From assembly GCA_036768485.1 (NCBI GenBank), contig JAVLUZ010000510.1:248001-312000 (forward strand): DNA of 64,000 nucleotides, written 5' to 3'. The number at the start of each line of letters is the position of its first letter. Within the stretch, counting starts at the first letter, position 1. Shown piece after piece: positions 1-14,500 of this stretch. The notes beneath the pieces are model-generated. The model worked only from the letters and a program-made list of their open reading frames with translations. It was not told where the DNA came from and did not search any database. Position numbers and translations under genes: made by a program. The stretch is from Mermis nigrescens. Its lineage: Eukaryota; Nematoda; Enoplea; Mermithida; Mermithidae.

Positions 1-3000
1 TGCATGTCAAAGCAAATTGTCTATACATTAATATTTAGCGAGTGTAAAGTCAAAAATTTGGTGTTTAAAATGCGTTTCTGTCTTGTTTTTTCTGCCTGCT
101 TCTCCGGTTATGAGTCAGGGACACGATTATCAAGTCTAGAAATGGACCAGGAACCAAATTTGATATGCCAGTCTGGCGCATATGTTTACACTCTACAGTG
201 TTGTAAAGTGGTTTACACCAATTGTTAGTTTGCCCATAGAACATTATGGAGACTTAATTTTTTTCATAAATATTAATCGTAATATCGGAACAATATCAAA
301 ATTACGAATCTGACCAAAATTTTCTTTACACTAGGTGTTTACATGAAGTTTACACTACATATGTATTTATCTTCGTTTTTGAGCATTCCAGAAACCTAAT
401 TTTTTCCTGGAGTCTAAAAATTTTCAAAGGATCAAATGTGAGACGTCACGTAGGCGCGTTTGTTTACATCCAACAGTGATGTAAAGTAGTTTACACTCAT
501 TGTTTATTTGTCCTCAGACCATTGTAGAGACATAATTTTTTCATGAATGTTGATCATAATATCCGAGTAATTTTTTACACTGCATGTTAGCCTTTGTTCT
601 AGAGCATTGCAAAAACCGAAATTTTTTCCTGAGATCTAAAAATTTACAGGGAATGAAATATATACGTCAGTTGGGCGCGCTTGCTTACACTCAGCAGTAT
701 TGCAAAGTGGTTTAAACCTAATGTTTATTTGTCTTTAAAACATTATGGAGACTCATTTTTCCATAAATGTTGAAAGTAATATCGGAGCAATATCAAAATT
801 ACGAATCCGACTAAAATATTCTTTACGCTATGTGTTTGTGTAAAGTTTACATTACGTGTTAACCTTAATTCGATAGACTTGCAGAGACTTTGTAACTGAA
901 GTCAAGAAATTTTCAAGGATTCATATGTGAGACATCAATTAAGTGAGTTTGTTTACCCTCAAAAGTAATCTAAAGTGATTTAAAAATTATGTTCAAGTGT
1001 CCTTAGATCATTGAAGAGATGTAATTTTGTCTTAAATGGGTTGCATTAAAGTTAAATCCTTCTTAGCCGTGTTTATAATATGTTTCACAAAATCTTGCAC
1101 ATGGAGAGCAATCGTTTAATTGATGTAAATTGCCTGCAAAAGTGGTTTAAAATGAACCAGCAATCACACTACTGTGCACAGAAGTCGACAAAGATATGCA
1201 GCTTTATTGTAATCATGTACATTAATAAGCCGTAAATCGGAAATACACCATTTGGAATGGAAAAGACTGCAGTTAATGAATACATATGTTAAACTTATTA
1301 TCATAGGTAGCGCGATAGCGCTACCTATAATATACTTGGCCATCCTTTTTCTTATATGTTTATCACAGCGAGTGCGAAATTTGTGTCCCCCCCTCACAGC
1401 AACAACGGCACACACCTGGGAGGTGCGGTTTTTTTAATCGATGGATAATTAAAAAATTCGATGCCCGTGTTTTTTTCTTTTGTTTACACTCAATACTGAG
1501 TTAGCAATGAGCGTGTAAAGTGTAAAGCAAAAAATCAAATAATTTGCGGAGGGCCAATGTTTTTTTTAAAAATGTTGCCCCCCCAGCTGTAGATTACGAA
1601 TCTGACCTTAAAATTACTTTACACTCAATGGTTGTTGCACAAAAGTGTAAAGTATACGTGTTTTTTACTCTTTGCGTGTCCTTCAGCTTATCTAACTCAA
1701 TTTTGGTTTCTGTGCAGTCCAATCGGTTCTATAATGTAGAGGGTTGCAAAATCTCAAATCGATTTTTTTCTTTCTTATAACGCAATATTTCTTGATCTGT
1801 GATCGTTTTAGTGTAAAGGGTTCGAGACGAAAAACGATATCTCTTCAACTACTCCGCTAAGTAGGCGGAACATGCTAATTATGCTTAAAAGGTGCCCTGA
1901 CCTTAGCGTTACAGATCCCAGTTTATTTTGTTTTATACACCCAATATTGCGGTATTAGCACAAGTGTAAAGTTTACACCGAGAAGCATTTTTGCGCCCAG
2001 AGCGTCGTGGATGATGAATTTTTTTAAAATGTTCTCCGTAAGGTCAGAATAACGAATCTGACCTTTAAACTTTTCTACAGCCAGTGTTTGTTGAGGTATA
2101 AAGAGGTGAACTTTGAATTATACCTACATCTATTTTCTAATGCCGATAGATAACTCCGTATTGCATATTTTTGATCAGATTTTTCGTATTTCAGAGGTTT
2201 TTGACTCGTCTTTAATAAATAATTATTTTTATCATCATAAATGCACTATTCTTAAACTTCAGTAGAATGATGAATATCTTTCAAAATAGGATAATCAAGC
2301 TGAAATCTGCTGATATGTCGAGTTGGCGCAGTGGTTGACAACTCCGTTCTCGGATGCGGTATTAAACAAAGAATGATGGGTTCGAATCTTCTGAATGCTG
2401 ACTTTTTTCATTTTTTTCAATTCTTTTGGCAAAACCATGTACTTCATTTGACTCATATATCTATTTAGGTTCTGCAGATAACACTTTTTTGTTTTTTGAA
2501 TTTCGCCTCAGTTCTCGAATGGGAGTGTAAAGAGTGCGAAAATCTGGGGGCGAAAAGACACATTTTGGCCGAGTTTTCGACATGTTTATGTCTGCCAACA
2601 ACTCCAGTTATAGTTTTAGGAAATTTTTTCTGACAGAAATGTACTTCGGATCAAGGGCTATCTTGTGCTTACCAGCAAACTTTTCTACAATCAATACGCA
2701 GTTAGTACCAGGGTTTTAAACTTTACTCTCTAGTGGATGAGTAAAAAAACAGATTTTGTCCAAGATTTCTCTGCCAAAAGTTGGGGTTAATTAAATAAAA
2801 TAGAAATAAAGTAACTTCTAATGGCTACACGTCGAAGCGAGCCGCGTTCAAAAAAACGTTATATTGAGTTGTTTATGGGGTGTAAAGTTCGAAATCTGAG
2901 GTGTAAAGTGGGCGAAAAAAACAGGTTTTTTCGTATTTTGATTGATAAATCATATCAAATATTTTGCGGAACATAAGTTTGGCACATACAAACCTACTAC

Positions 3001-4437
3001 AATCAAAGGGCAACAAACTGGCCCGAACCGAATTTATTTACATTCAATGGGCGTTAGGTTCAGATTTTTAAAGTTTACAATGTGGTGGACAGTGGAAAAT
3101 ACGTGTTTGTACATTTTTTGTTCGCCACTTTCTCTGTTCAGAAGTCGGGCGAGGTCGAATAGGATAAAAATAAAGTAAAATTCTAGTTTTTTTTCTACGT
3201 AAAATCAGAATTGGGAATCTGACTGTTAGTATTCTCTACACTTAGTAGTTTTGTAAAGTTTGCACAATTCATTTGTTGTTAATATGTAGTTTATACTACA
3301 AATTTATTTTACTACCAAATCTGAGCGTTAGTGTTCCTTACACTTGATATTTGCGTGAAATTTTGGAATTTTTGCCGAAAAACTTTGTTTTTTAATTTAC
3401 CAACATCCCACCTTTTCAATTTTCTTAAAGTTTAAAATCTTTTACAATTCTCTTCATAATTTAATGGTAGGTTTAAACTTTAAGTTTCTCTTGGTTTACA
3501 ACTCTCGCTTAGCAAGCTCATTTTTCAAAACTTTTTCATAGTGATCAATCGCGTTTAGTTCGGAATTGGTGGACGGCCCTTATTTTATTACTCGGCTTAA
3601 ATAATCCAAGTGACTGTCTTTTGATTATTTTCTTTATCGCAAATTCAAACACCCAAATTTCAATTTAAAAATCATAAAAATTATTTCATAATTTTTATGT
3701 AAGATGACTGGCTGGTTGAGAGCTCTTTTTTGTTGTTTTCATTGTTCATTGTGCTCGTAGGAACCAGAAAAGAAATAGTTTTTCGCCATAGGTATTCTCT
3801 GGCGAAAGCAAGTTAACAAAGCTTTTTGCGTTAATTATTATTTTGGTCCAAAATAGGTCAACTGACCTAGGGCAAAATTCCGGGGTTACTTAATTACTAC
3901 TGCGTTAGGTTTTTAGGGCATAGCTGCCAATAGCTCCGTAGGTACGGACGAATTTAGGTCCGAGGAGTTTGAGACCGTAGTTATTGAGGGTCGTGTGGTT
4001 GAGTCCGGCGTTTCGCCCTAGCAACCTGACCAGCGCTAAGTGTAGCCAGGTACTTAAGTAAGTCCCGTAGGTACGTTATATGTCGTTTCCAAGTTAATTT
4101 AAATGTGGAACGACCTCTATAACTTACAGGACTGTTTAGAATGTAACATATATTTACTATAGCTAATAAAAAATAGTAAACTTTATACTTCCGACAATCA
4201 AGAGCATATCTAACTCAGTTTTAAATTCTATGCAGTCTGATTGATTTCAAAAGGTAGACGGTTATAAAATCTAGGGAGTCTTTTTTTAAAACAATATTTT
4301 TTAAATTTAGAGGCAATTAATTTATGTTAAGAACAATATTGTTTTCCGCGTTCTTGGACTGCTGTCATTATTGTGGTATGTTACTGTATGTGTTTGCTGA
4401 CTGATGCACTGAAATCATGCTAATTAAAAGTAGGGTA
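1..4437. repeat. Satellite-like imperfect tandem repeat rich in TGTAAAG / CTTTACAC
   Basis: No gene is supported here. From 1 to about 1,000 similar blocks recur near 184, 469, 685 and 949, each with a 'gtttacactc..cagtg..gtaaagtggttt' start followed by an 'accattgtagagacataattttt' stretch, so the unit is roughly 220-285 bp and badly diverged. 'attacgaatctgac' followed by 'tttacact' also recurs near 300, 800, 1,590, 2,050 and 3,200. The interval 2,500-3,180 is clearly similar to the reverse complement of 36,650-37,300, 1-1,000 to that of 35,900-36,600, and 4,322-4,437 to that of 35,736-35,855. The 3,900-4,090 stretch is more GC-rich and resembles 60,400-60,610 in style. Short open frames in it are AT-rich chance ORFs. 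Confidence 0.75.
2317..2402 (+). pseudogene. tRNA-like relic (tRNA pseudogene or SINE head)
   Basis: An A-box-like TGGCGCAGTGG and a B-box-like GGTTCGAATCT lie about 55 bases apart, and a T run that could stop Pol III follows at about 2,403. The acceptor stem pairs over only about four positions (GTCG with TGAC, one G-T pair), the T stem is weak and no convincing anticodon stem forms. A decayed tRNA or the 5' end of a tRNA-derived SINE is therefore more likely than a working tRNA. Confidence 0.4.
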
Positions 4438-5225
4438 CTAGCAAAGAAAAATGCTCCGATGGAACAAAAAAGATGAATATACTTGGAATTGTGGATTATT
4501 AAGGATGTAAAAGGAGGGGACTAGGAAGAATCTACCTAAAGTCGCAAAATCTGCTAAAAATCACACTTTCTCTAAGCAACGCAAAAAATCGAAGTATATT
4601 CTGCGGTCAACACATTAGAATAAATATTTAACCATAAAAATGATTGAAAAAGCAGCACGTTAGCTATGCAGCAGCTATGGGAAATGATATCGAGTAACAG
4701 TCTTTCTAAGCCAATTGAATGAAATAGCAAACATCGATGCATCCAAAACAATTGCAAGAATTGTTGGTTCAAAACAGTAGGAAACGCGTGAGTTGACTTG
4801 AAACAGACTAAATGTAGGTACACTAGCATGCCCGTAACGATTGTGTGCACTAATCAATCGGCCCCTGCTTTGCTTGCTATAATGCTCATAGCAAAATAAA
4901 ACAACTTTAAATACAATACCACTAAGTTTTCTTTCAATCAGGATACGAAGCTAGTCAGTGTTGCTACTTGCCAGCAATTTAAAAAAAGGAAACATTATAG
5001 ATTTCGTTTATTATCTGAAATTTTGAAAATTATTTAAAAAAGACACTTTTTAGAGGCCGCAGAATATACTTCGATTTTTTGCGTTGCTTAGAGAAAGTGT
5101 GATTTTTAGCAGATTTTGCGACTTTAGGTAGATTCTTCCTAGTCCCCTCCTTTTACATCCTTAATAATCCACAATTCCAAGTATATTCATCTTTTTTGTT
5201 CCATCGGAGCATTTTTCTTTGCTAA
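4438..5225. mobile_element. Non-autonomous DNA transposon with long TIRs (CTAGCAAAG family)
   Basis: The left end CTAGCAAAGAAAAATGCTCC is repeated inverted at 5,200-5,225, and the inverted similarity extends about 170 bp inward on each side, covering 4,438-4,610 and 5,055-5,225. A TA precedes the left end, as expected for Tc1/mariner-type insertion; the last G of the right end is mutated. There is no transposase. The same ends occur at 31,613-32,164 and 35,090-35,735, and a left half only at about 60,623. Confidence 0.85.
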
Positions 5226-5599
5226 TTAATTGGAATTTTTGCGGAAGAAACCGTTTGAAATGATACAAAACTCAATTTCAAGATCAGCTCGTCATAAACA
5301 CTGTAATGCACTTTTTTATTTATTCTTTTTTTCATTTGTTTTTCCTTTTTACCTTTCTTTTTTGATTTCATTTTTGTCCTAATCCTGACCTCGTATTATA
5401 ATCCCTGTTAGGACACCATCAATTATTTAACAAAATGCAGTCAACGACATAGCATTGGCATTTACTCGATTTAGAGCGGGTATTTTTCCATTTACATTTC
5501 AAGAATATCATGTTTTTGCAATTTCCAGCGATTAGCTTGATCGTTTGATCAAGTTTGCTTCATAGTAAGTTAACTTTTACACATCAAGTACAATTTCAG

Positions 5600-8500
5600 C
5601 ATCCAGCAGTTGTAATCTTCCTCTGAACATCACGATAGAGGCGATAAACGAAAAAATTGAGTTCATTCCCGTTCATTTCTCTCTCACTTCGACTGACGCA
5701 GTGAACTTGAGCGAAGTGACTTGTTATGCCTTCACATTTTACACGATTGATTCAACTAGTGACGCAGCTCCGGTCGTTCAATTCGACAATGCTCAATTTC
5801 TGCACAACAAAACATTGTGCAAACATCCGACTGATGATGCAGTGAGTCTACTTTTTTAAGCGAATTGCCGAGAAAAGCGATATACCATCATTAATTAAAA
5901 AGTTCAAATGATTATCTGATTTATTGATACTGTATCCTTAAATCGTTTTCATCAAGGATACTCTGAATGAAATAATTAATATAAAAGAATAAGTAAATAA
6001 ATATACGAGTATAAACAGAGGCGTAGTCAGGATTTTGGCTCGAAGGGGGCACGGCACACCCACAAAAATTTTTTAGACCGATTTTGCATTGAATGCTTTG
6101 ATATGGGTACAGTAATACTTCACGTATAGCAAAACTAAGCTTCTCGACCTGTAGTAGTGTACTTAAGTGAAGTTATGAGTTTCTGATGATGAAAAATAGA
6201 AAAGTGTAAAGCGGTACGAAACACCGAAAATTTATGAAAATTTTTACCATTTTATTGTAGAATTCACGGCCTTTTTATTGACAGACAGTTCGGAAATCAT
6301 AAGTGGTGCAAAGCACTAAGAATTTTAGTCATTTTTGTCGCCCTAAACATTTCGTAGCTTTGTGAATACTGACAGTCTGACAGAGAAGAAAGGAGCGTCG
6401 GAAATTTTTGGAATTCCTAACTCTTCTTCCTTGTTTTTTGTCATCCCGAAAATCTTTGTACATATACAACGATATTTTGCGGCTGACGGGTCTGAGGTGG
6501 CGCGCTCAAGCGCTCCACAGCGGAGTCCGGGGCAGAGCCCCGAAAAATTTTGTAAAAAGGCACTTTCATGTAAAATAGTGACGTTAAAATTTTTGCAAAA
6601 TCGGCCAAATGTTGGTTCTGAATTAAACCCGAAAACAGTTAAAATTGAACAAGTCCTAGATATGCACAAAACTTTTTAGCTGATTGCTGAATTGTGAAAT
6701 GTGTTATGAGCTGAAATGCGGTTTGCGACAATGCTAAGTATATAGTTACATATATAAAAATATATAAAAAATAAATATATAAGAAATGCTCAACAAGCAT
6801 GCGCAGTTTCCTTCAACGGGCTAATAGTGCATAAAATAACTGAATTGATGTTAAGCGTTGGATTATTTTAGCTGACTCAAGCTTCTAAACTCATTGGATC
6901 TATATAACAATAAAAAATAATGACTCGGCGCGAAGCGCTGGAAAACTTTGACGCTTTTGGCCTTTTTGATCTTAATTTTTTGCACCAAGTCAACGAAATT
7001 TCGGGGGAGCATGTGCCCCCTCCCTGGCTTCGCCGTTCAGTATAAACAGACCCGTATCCTGGATACGGCCAAGAGGGAGGGGACCCAAAATGAATTCATT
7101 AATATTTCAGAAAATCACATTTTCTGACGTTTTTTAACAGGCTCGATCCATTAAGCTGACAGAATTCGATTTTTCCGGGAAAAATTCTCTTTTCTCTAAA
7201 TAAGCTGTAATGTGTGTCATTTCTTGGTCGCGCTTAAGACAAAACTGCAGAAAATACTTCACGTAGGGCGAAAATTTGTTGATTTTCTGGCCAGCAGTTG
7301 TGCATTATCTTACCTGTCAAGCAGTTGTGAATTATATTACCTTTATGCATGATCTTACCTGTCAAAATTGATTGCTCGGCTTCGGAGGAGGTGCAGCCGC
7401 CTTTGCTTTCCTAAATACGGCTCTGAGTAAGCAAAAATCTAATACATGAATTTTAGTGCCTAAGAATCGATTTCTGCTCCGCATATGTCATAAAGTGATC
7501 GGTCAGGGGTATGCAAGGCTCAGTTGGAGAGCTTCGTTGAGCTAATATGGTCTTATATGTATATTGATAATGTTAACATAATGCACAAAGTACCTTAATT
7601 CACAATCGGTAGATATTTCAGATAATTTTGCAAAACAAAGTTTCACTTCTATCCGTTTTTTTGTAAATTTTGGTCTTATTTTTCCAAAAATATATTTCAC
7701 TTTTTATCTTTGGGTTCCAGAACCCAATTCTTCACGTTCACATCTGGTTATCAATACGCCCTAGCATCACCAATAGACTCAAAAACAAGTGGTTTTAAAG
7801 GTCAAATCTCGACTATAATACAAAACTCTTGATCATATTTTATTTTAAAAAAGATATTTCCGCTCAACTTCACTTTCGTGGATATATTTACTGGAGGGCA
7901 GATGTATGGTGTCCAAATGTGCGCGTTGTACAGTCCAGACGATAAGATGGGTCTGCAGTTAGCCACGCCCCACACGCTGGATTTGCGTCACATCGTCACG
8001 ATATCAAAGCATCGCCAAAAACGAATAATCATAATCGCCATTGTCGCTGGATTTTTGCTAATATCATTCGTTTTGGGATTCGCTGGTATTTTTCCAGCTG
8101 CAAGCTAGTCACTTTTACGAACTTTATCCTGAAGCAATAAGCTTTTCTTAATATTTATGTTTATTTAGTTTTATTTAGGGGTTTCGCATTCAAATTCAAA
8201 CAGTGTATTGATATTTCTCTTACTTTTGGCCTTAACAATAAGGCATCTAATTGCAGAATTTCTCTAATATCAAGAGAAAATGTTTAAGCTTTCTAAATTG
8301 ATGTCATTCGTACGTAAAATATTCATTATTTAATTATCATTGATCCAGCAGGGAAGCTTTTTCTCTTAAAAATCTAATCACGGCTTGACGTTGCGTATAA
8401 ACCAAGAATATTACGTAGCCATATATATAAAGAAAAATGTTCTATGCATATTTTATTGTACGCATGAGTCACATAAGTTTGAAAATAACGGGTGGTGACT

Positions 8501-11500
8501 AAAATTTGAGACAAACTTTGCCTATTTCGATTTAGCATACAAGTGAAATGATTTACAAATCCAAATGGGTTATTGTGACGTGACATGTCGTGAGTGAATG
8601 TTCGAAATTTGGTTGTGCTTTCGTGTAATTTGATTGAATTTACCTAGTATGCCATTATTAGCCCTATGGAAGCGTGTGTATAAATTCTGGTTTTCCGCAC
8701 ATCGGAACAACAACAAATCTTTTATTGCCAAGCAATTTATGACTGAATCAGTTCCCAGAGCAACTTTCTATCGCATTATTAGATCTTGGTAGATGTCAAA
8801 TATGCTCCTTAAGGTGTTAACTTCGAGATTTCAAACAAAGCAGGTGACAAATTGATGGTCTGGGAAGCCACCTCACCTCACAGAATTTCACAATCATTCA
8901 TTGCTTCTTCCGAAATGCGCTGTCAGCCAATGTGTTTGCATATTTAGAAGATTGTAAAATAAACAGATTATTACCTTTTATCCTAAAATATCATTATGTT
9001 AACAGTTGTGCGTTCTAACCCAACCTGACATCGTCTCATTATGCAAAATAAGTCATTACCCATGTACCTGAAAATGATATCAATTTTGACGAGAAGGATG
9101 GTAATATCCTCTGAGGGTGCCCCAATTACATCCAAATTTAAAACCTTTAGCTAATTTTGAAAAGACTAGTGTGCAGTGGTGAATGGGAAGCCAAAACGAC
9201 TGATCAATTGTAAAAATGAGTGAAGTCTGTCTGGAAGAAAGTATAAATGAGTGTCATACACATTAGCAAATCGAGCCATATCTGCTGAAAAGACCTTGAA
9301 TCGTTATATGACCTGCTGTAAAAGAAGATTGAATAGTCAACTTTATATCGGTTTCTGGTTGAATCTAATGATTCGTTTCCTGACTAGAGTTATGCTTTTT
9401 AGAGTGTTTGTCTCAAATTTTGATTGTGTCTCAACAGCCACACCGAAAATCCCAACAGCCCCACCCGTACCAACAGCCCCACCAGTCCCAACATCCCCAC
9501 CGTCCCAACAGTCCCACCAATCATCCCAACAGCCCCACCAATCCCAACAGCCCCACCGTCCCAACAACCCCACCGTCCCAACAGTCCCACCGTCTTTACA
9601 GCCCCACCAATTATCCCAACAGTCCCAAGAGACCCACTAATTCCAGCAGTTCCACCGTTCCAGCAGTCCTACCGTTCCAACAGTCGCACTGTCCCAACCA
9701 CACATAAGCGTGGGGGAGGGATGTTTATAGTTCAACCCCCTCCCCAACCCGAAATTCTGGAAATCTCCCCCCAATTACGGCAGACCCTCAGAATTCTATT
9801 TTTAGCACATTTCTCGGTCACTTTACCCCATCAGACCCACAGAATTTCTTCGCTGACAATGTTGGTTCCAACTGCCCCACTGTTATAATCATAGATGCAT
9901 AGCACGACCGGTCTGGAGAGGGAGTTATAAGCCAAAAATGACCTCAAAACTGGTTTGAATGTTAAAATAGCGTAAAAACTACGCTAATCCACATTTTCTT
10001 GCTATTTTGAAGCAGATTAGCGTGAAAGTTTTGATTTTCATTTAATTTTAACACTTATCTTTCCTTTTTTCACTAGAACATTGTTCATTTTTTTCTGGCA
10101 GTCTAGAATAGACCATAATAAGCAGGAATCTAATCTTGCGAGATGACTCGAATGAGGCAAAATCCCGAATTGCGCAAAAAATGCTGAAGCTTCAATTCTG
10201 GTGGGTCTGCCAGTTTCTCAGGCAGACTTATTCTGAAAATGTAAACCTGCACGCTCGTGTATGGTCTTGATGAAATATACGAAGTCGAAAAATGGTCAAA
10301 AAAATCTTTCATAATATTTTATTATATATAAATAATATGTACTTAAGATAATACTTAAGCAATATGTGAAAATGATGAATAACACATGGCGGAATGTATA
10401 GGTACGTCGTTTTTTATTTTATTAATCGCCATGTAAAAGAGGACGCGAATCGATTTAGAAATCATTTTAACGAGCTTTGAAAAAAATGCAGACGCAGCAG
10501 GATCTTAGAAAATGTTATAAAACAGTAAAAAAACAGGACACATCCACACATGCAATTAGGTGGGCGAGGGGCATACACTTGGCGTGCGGGGGGGGGGCGT
10601 ATGCAACCCCAGAAGGCGAAATATCTACCATGAAAATGAACATACCCAACAATACCCCCTAGAATTTCATTTTTGAAATTTTTTTCGGTTTTTTTACGAT
10701 TTTTTTATGCCAATGGATAGAGCTCGACGACAAACGTTGAAAAATGGTGTTTTTTCGCCATAGCACCATTTTTAAGACCAATATTTAACTTTTAAAAAAG
10801 TTTGCACCACCCCCCCCTCAGAAGTTTGGTGGCGCCCACCTATGGCCAGGGCCCCTGTAGGGTCCAGAAATGAGATACTGTCGAATGATTTAGTCCCAAA
10901 ATGGTGCATTTTTATACAATTTTGTCATAATCTTCATAAATGCACAGCAAAAGTCGTGAAATTCACGCCCCTGACCATAATTTTGTAACTGTTGGGACGG
11001 TGGGGCTGTTAAAACGGTAGGGCTGTTGAGACATCACTCAAATTTTAGTCGCCACCCATTATTCAAAACTAGCTTTCTGGTAAAATATTCATTATTCTAA
11101 TTATAATTATAGGTGGAGCTACGATACTAATAATTAGAAGAAGGAGAATTGCAAGAAAAAAGGAAAATACTATCGTAACTGTCGAACAAGAGAATGAAAC
11201 AATAGAAGCAGAAAGCAACATAAATGAGCAACCAACGGCTTTTGTAGAACTTCGCGATCAATGGGAGATCGATCCCGACTGCATAATAATCGACGAAACT
11301 CAAAAGTTAGGAGAAGGGGCCTTCGGCACAGTTTATAAAGGTGAATAACCCGATACTGTTAAATATCCATCAAGACCATCTGTGAATTTGCGAATAAGTA
11401 GTATTGCGGATTTTATAATGCATAACATGTTCGCTTCGGTGGGATAGCCGATCGTGGGGTCGGGCAAAACCAGAGCCCGGTTTCAATTATAGGCTTAAGC

Positions 11501-14500
11501 CAGGCTTGAACCTGACTTCGATGTTTAAACATACGTGATCATGGTGTAAGCCTGGCTTAAGCCTAGCTCAAGCCAGGCTTAAACATGGCCAAGAATCTTT
11601 AAACATTGAAGTCAGATATAAGTCTGGCTTAAGCCCAAACATATTGAAATCGGGCCCAGATTTTTTAGCTTTACTGAAATGAAATGGGGCGTTGTGAATG
11701 CTAAAAGAGCATAAAAATAGTACAGCTCGCCCTTTTTATGCATAAGACTTTGATTTCTCCTATAAAAATCATGATTTATTTTTGATACTTATTTTGCTTT
11801 ATTTTTCCATGCTCTTACGCTCTTAGAATCTTCTGCGTATATGCATATGTGGTCAGGAGATAAATTATAAATTCGTTTCTCCATTCGGAAATGTCTATGA
11901 GAAATGAGTTATACTCGTTCATTTGAAAAGTTATGCATTGGCATTAGGTATTCCTAAATTAGAAATGCTAAAAAATCAAAAAGATTGATAAGTCCATCGT
12001 GACCAGAAATGCTTTTTTAGATTTAAATCTTGAGAAAGAAGTATTTCGAATGTAAAAGCAAGCCAAAAAATAGTTTTAATCATGATGCGCTGAAAGCATA
12101 ACAAACACTTGTTTGATGTTTACAGCCAAAATTCTACGCCGTCGTTTGCTGATTATTCGTTTTATTGCCTAAATCTTAGCCTTAAATACTGTACGAAGAC
12201 GGTTTTACTTTAGGAGCACACTGAAGAAAATAAAATTCTGAAAAATCCGTGCATTTTTGTACGCTATAAATCGCATCTATTTAGGAAAAATTGTCGTTTT
12301 CGTCCTTTTTATTACCCTATGTAGTCGATTGACTTGACGGATTTGACGTCGGTCTTTTATAATTCCCTACTTCTGATCAAATATTGAACAGACTGATTTT
12401 TTGTTATTTTTCAATTTTATTTTTATTTCTTCGTATATTACATCGTCGATTTCATTTATGATAGGAAAATTGATCAGAAAACCCTCATCAATAAGCGATT
12501 ACGCCGATTATATCGACTGCGATTTCAGCGATGTAGCTATCAAAATGATTCCAGGTATCGTCTATTTTATTTTACTTTTTCCTGTTTCACGATTAGCTTA
12601 TGGCGTTAACAGAATTTTAATTTCATGATTATCCAATGATCTAGTTTGCTAGCGTATCTTTCCGAAAAAGGTGAAGTCAGAGGCGTAGCCAGGTTTTGTG
12701 TTCGGAGGTGGCATACATGTAAAATTGTTTAACGTTTTATGGAGTATTCGTATATTTTCTTGCTATGCATTATTGTAGCACCTATCACATTTGCTCATCA
12801 TGCCCAATAAACATCATTATGTCGCCTTTCACTCAATCACGCACCTCATGCATTAATTAGCAAAAATTTTTGAATTTTTCGAATCAAGGGATGCTTAAAA
12901 GTGATTGAATGCTCGCTGAGCGCCAAAATTTTGAAGCTTTTGACTCCGAAAATTCGATACATTAAATCTGCGCAGTGCAGAATTAATTTTTGGGGACGTT
13001 TAAATGGGAAAATGCGCAATATGGTTAAGTTTAGGCCAAGCGCAAAAATTTATAAGATTTTGACTATAGAAAATTTAGTAAATGATGAATTTGGAAAGAA
13101 TCTTGGAAATTTCTAACACCAAAAAGTGCGTAGGATTGATTGAATTCGCGCGAAGCCCGAAAATTTAGGAGATTTGATTATTTGAATATTATAAAATGCA
13201 TTAAAATTATGATATTCGCGGAAAAGAGGCGTCAGAAATTTTTTCGCTTTTGTGTCTTTTATTCTATTAATAGTTTCTTGATTTGATTTCGAGGAGGGCA
13301 CGTGCCCTCTTTGCCACCCCCTCTTAGCTACGCCCTTGGGTGAAGTAATACTTTCTCGGTATCACGTTTGCTAACGCATCGTAGTTATAAATATAAATGC
13401 CTAGATTGCCTGAATTGTCATGCGGTTCCCACTGCATTATTTGTTTTTGTGCGAAAGTTGTTGCGCCTTGTTCCGAAATTTTATCACGAAATGAAAGAAA
13501 ATTAAATATTGAAGAATTTTAATTTTATCGCTTAATCAATTCATCGTGTTTTTACGTCACGAAATAATATTAACACGCCTAATATTATTTATGCAGAGAA
13601 GAGTACAGTCATTCTCGTTATGCATACATATTCTTTGCTTCATTCTGAGCATTTTAATCGTTCTAATAAATTTCCCATTTGCGATAATTTCTTATCAGGT
13701 ATTTTGATGAATCGTTTGCGGATTTTCAGACTACGCGGACGAGTTATCAAAGTCGGAGTTTAAGAAAGAAATCAATTTAATGAAAAAGCTGGGCTACAAC
13801 GAACGTTTAGTGAACATGATCGCCTGCATTGTAACAAAGGAGCCATTGTGTCTTATTGCTGAGTATTGCTCAGACGGTGATCTATTGCATTATCTGCGGC
13901 ACAGACGTTCTTATATGATAGAAGTGAGGGCCATACGTGCACAGCTTAGGAATTCTGGTGTGGAAGACCAAAAATTTTCTCCTTATTTCCTAAAGTGTCT
14001 TTTTGGGCTCAAAAAAGATGGATACGCGCTAATAACATCATTTTTAGACGTTTCTGACTATGGTCTATCTTTTTATGCGAGAAAAACAAAAAATTGAAGA
14101 AAAAATCTGTAAAATTAAAATTGTTCAAAAAATGGCTGTTTGGCCCGAGGCCCCAAAAATTGACAATTTCGAATAAAAAATCGATAAACCGGCACAAACC
14201 AGGACGTTTCGGAAACCCAAACCTCCCCCGGATCATTTATTGTGAGATCCGATTACGGTAAAAACTGTATAATTGCTTTTGAATAATTCAGAACAAGTCA
14301 GAGTAATGCATGAGGCTTTTTCTCGTTTGGTGCGACTTTTCCATTATTGTAATTTTCTATAAATACATAGTTTAGTACAGCTTTCGATTGACGTAAATTC
14401 GCTTATTAAATTATTGTCTGACAAACTAGTTATTTATTCCAAACATCACTTACTTTAGTTCCTTATTTCTGAATAAAAATGTTCTCAACCACACTGACTG

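Larger units (their letters stand above)
8488..11059. mobile_element. Degenerate Tc1/mariner-type transposon in an RTK-A intron
   Basis: Left end ACGGGTGGTGACTAAAATTT and right end (reverse strand) ATGGGTGGCGACTAAAATTT are inverted repeats of at least 22 bp, each bordered by TA (8486-8487 and 11060-11061). Inside are decayed transposase pieces: a helix-turn-helix ORF at 8649-8792, and around 8,950-9,090 a frame with stops whose order resembles a Tc1-type DDE domain. A minisatellite (9,430-9,710), a copy of a dispersed repeat (about 9,893-10,030) and a 250-bp MITE (10,560-10,846) are nested in it. It fills nearly the whole intron between exons 8085 and 11113. Confidence 0.75.

Noticed and set aside
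1..4437. Telomeric repeat or replication origin
   Set aside because: The TGTAAAG words are not a short exact tandem telomere unit, and the same family occurs in the middle of an RTK-B intron.
6343..6679. Overlapping ORFs of about 105 codons on both strands
   Set aside because: They lie inside the hAT-like element 6,016-7,038, mirror one another, and show no protein motif.
9251..9888. Long Pro/Thr/Gln-rich open frames in three forward frames and Gly/Trp-rich ones on the reverse strand
   Set aside because: They are translations of the 17-18 bp minisatellite; all frames stay open because the unit lacks stops. No promoter, splice or homology support.
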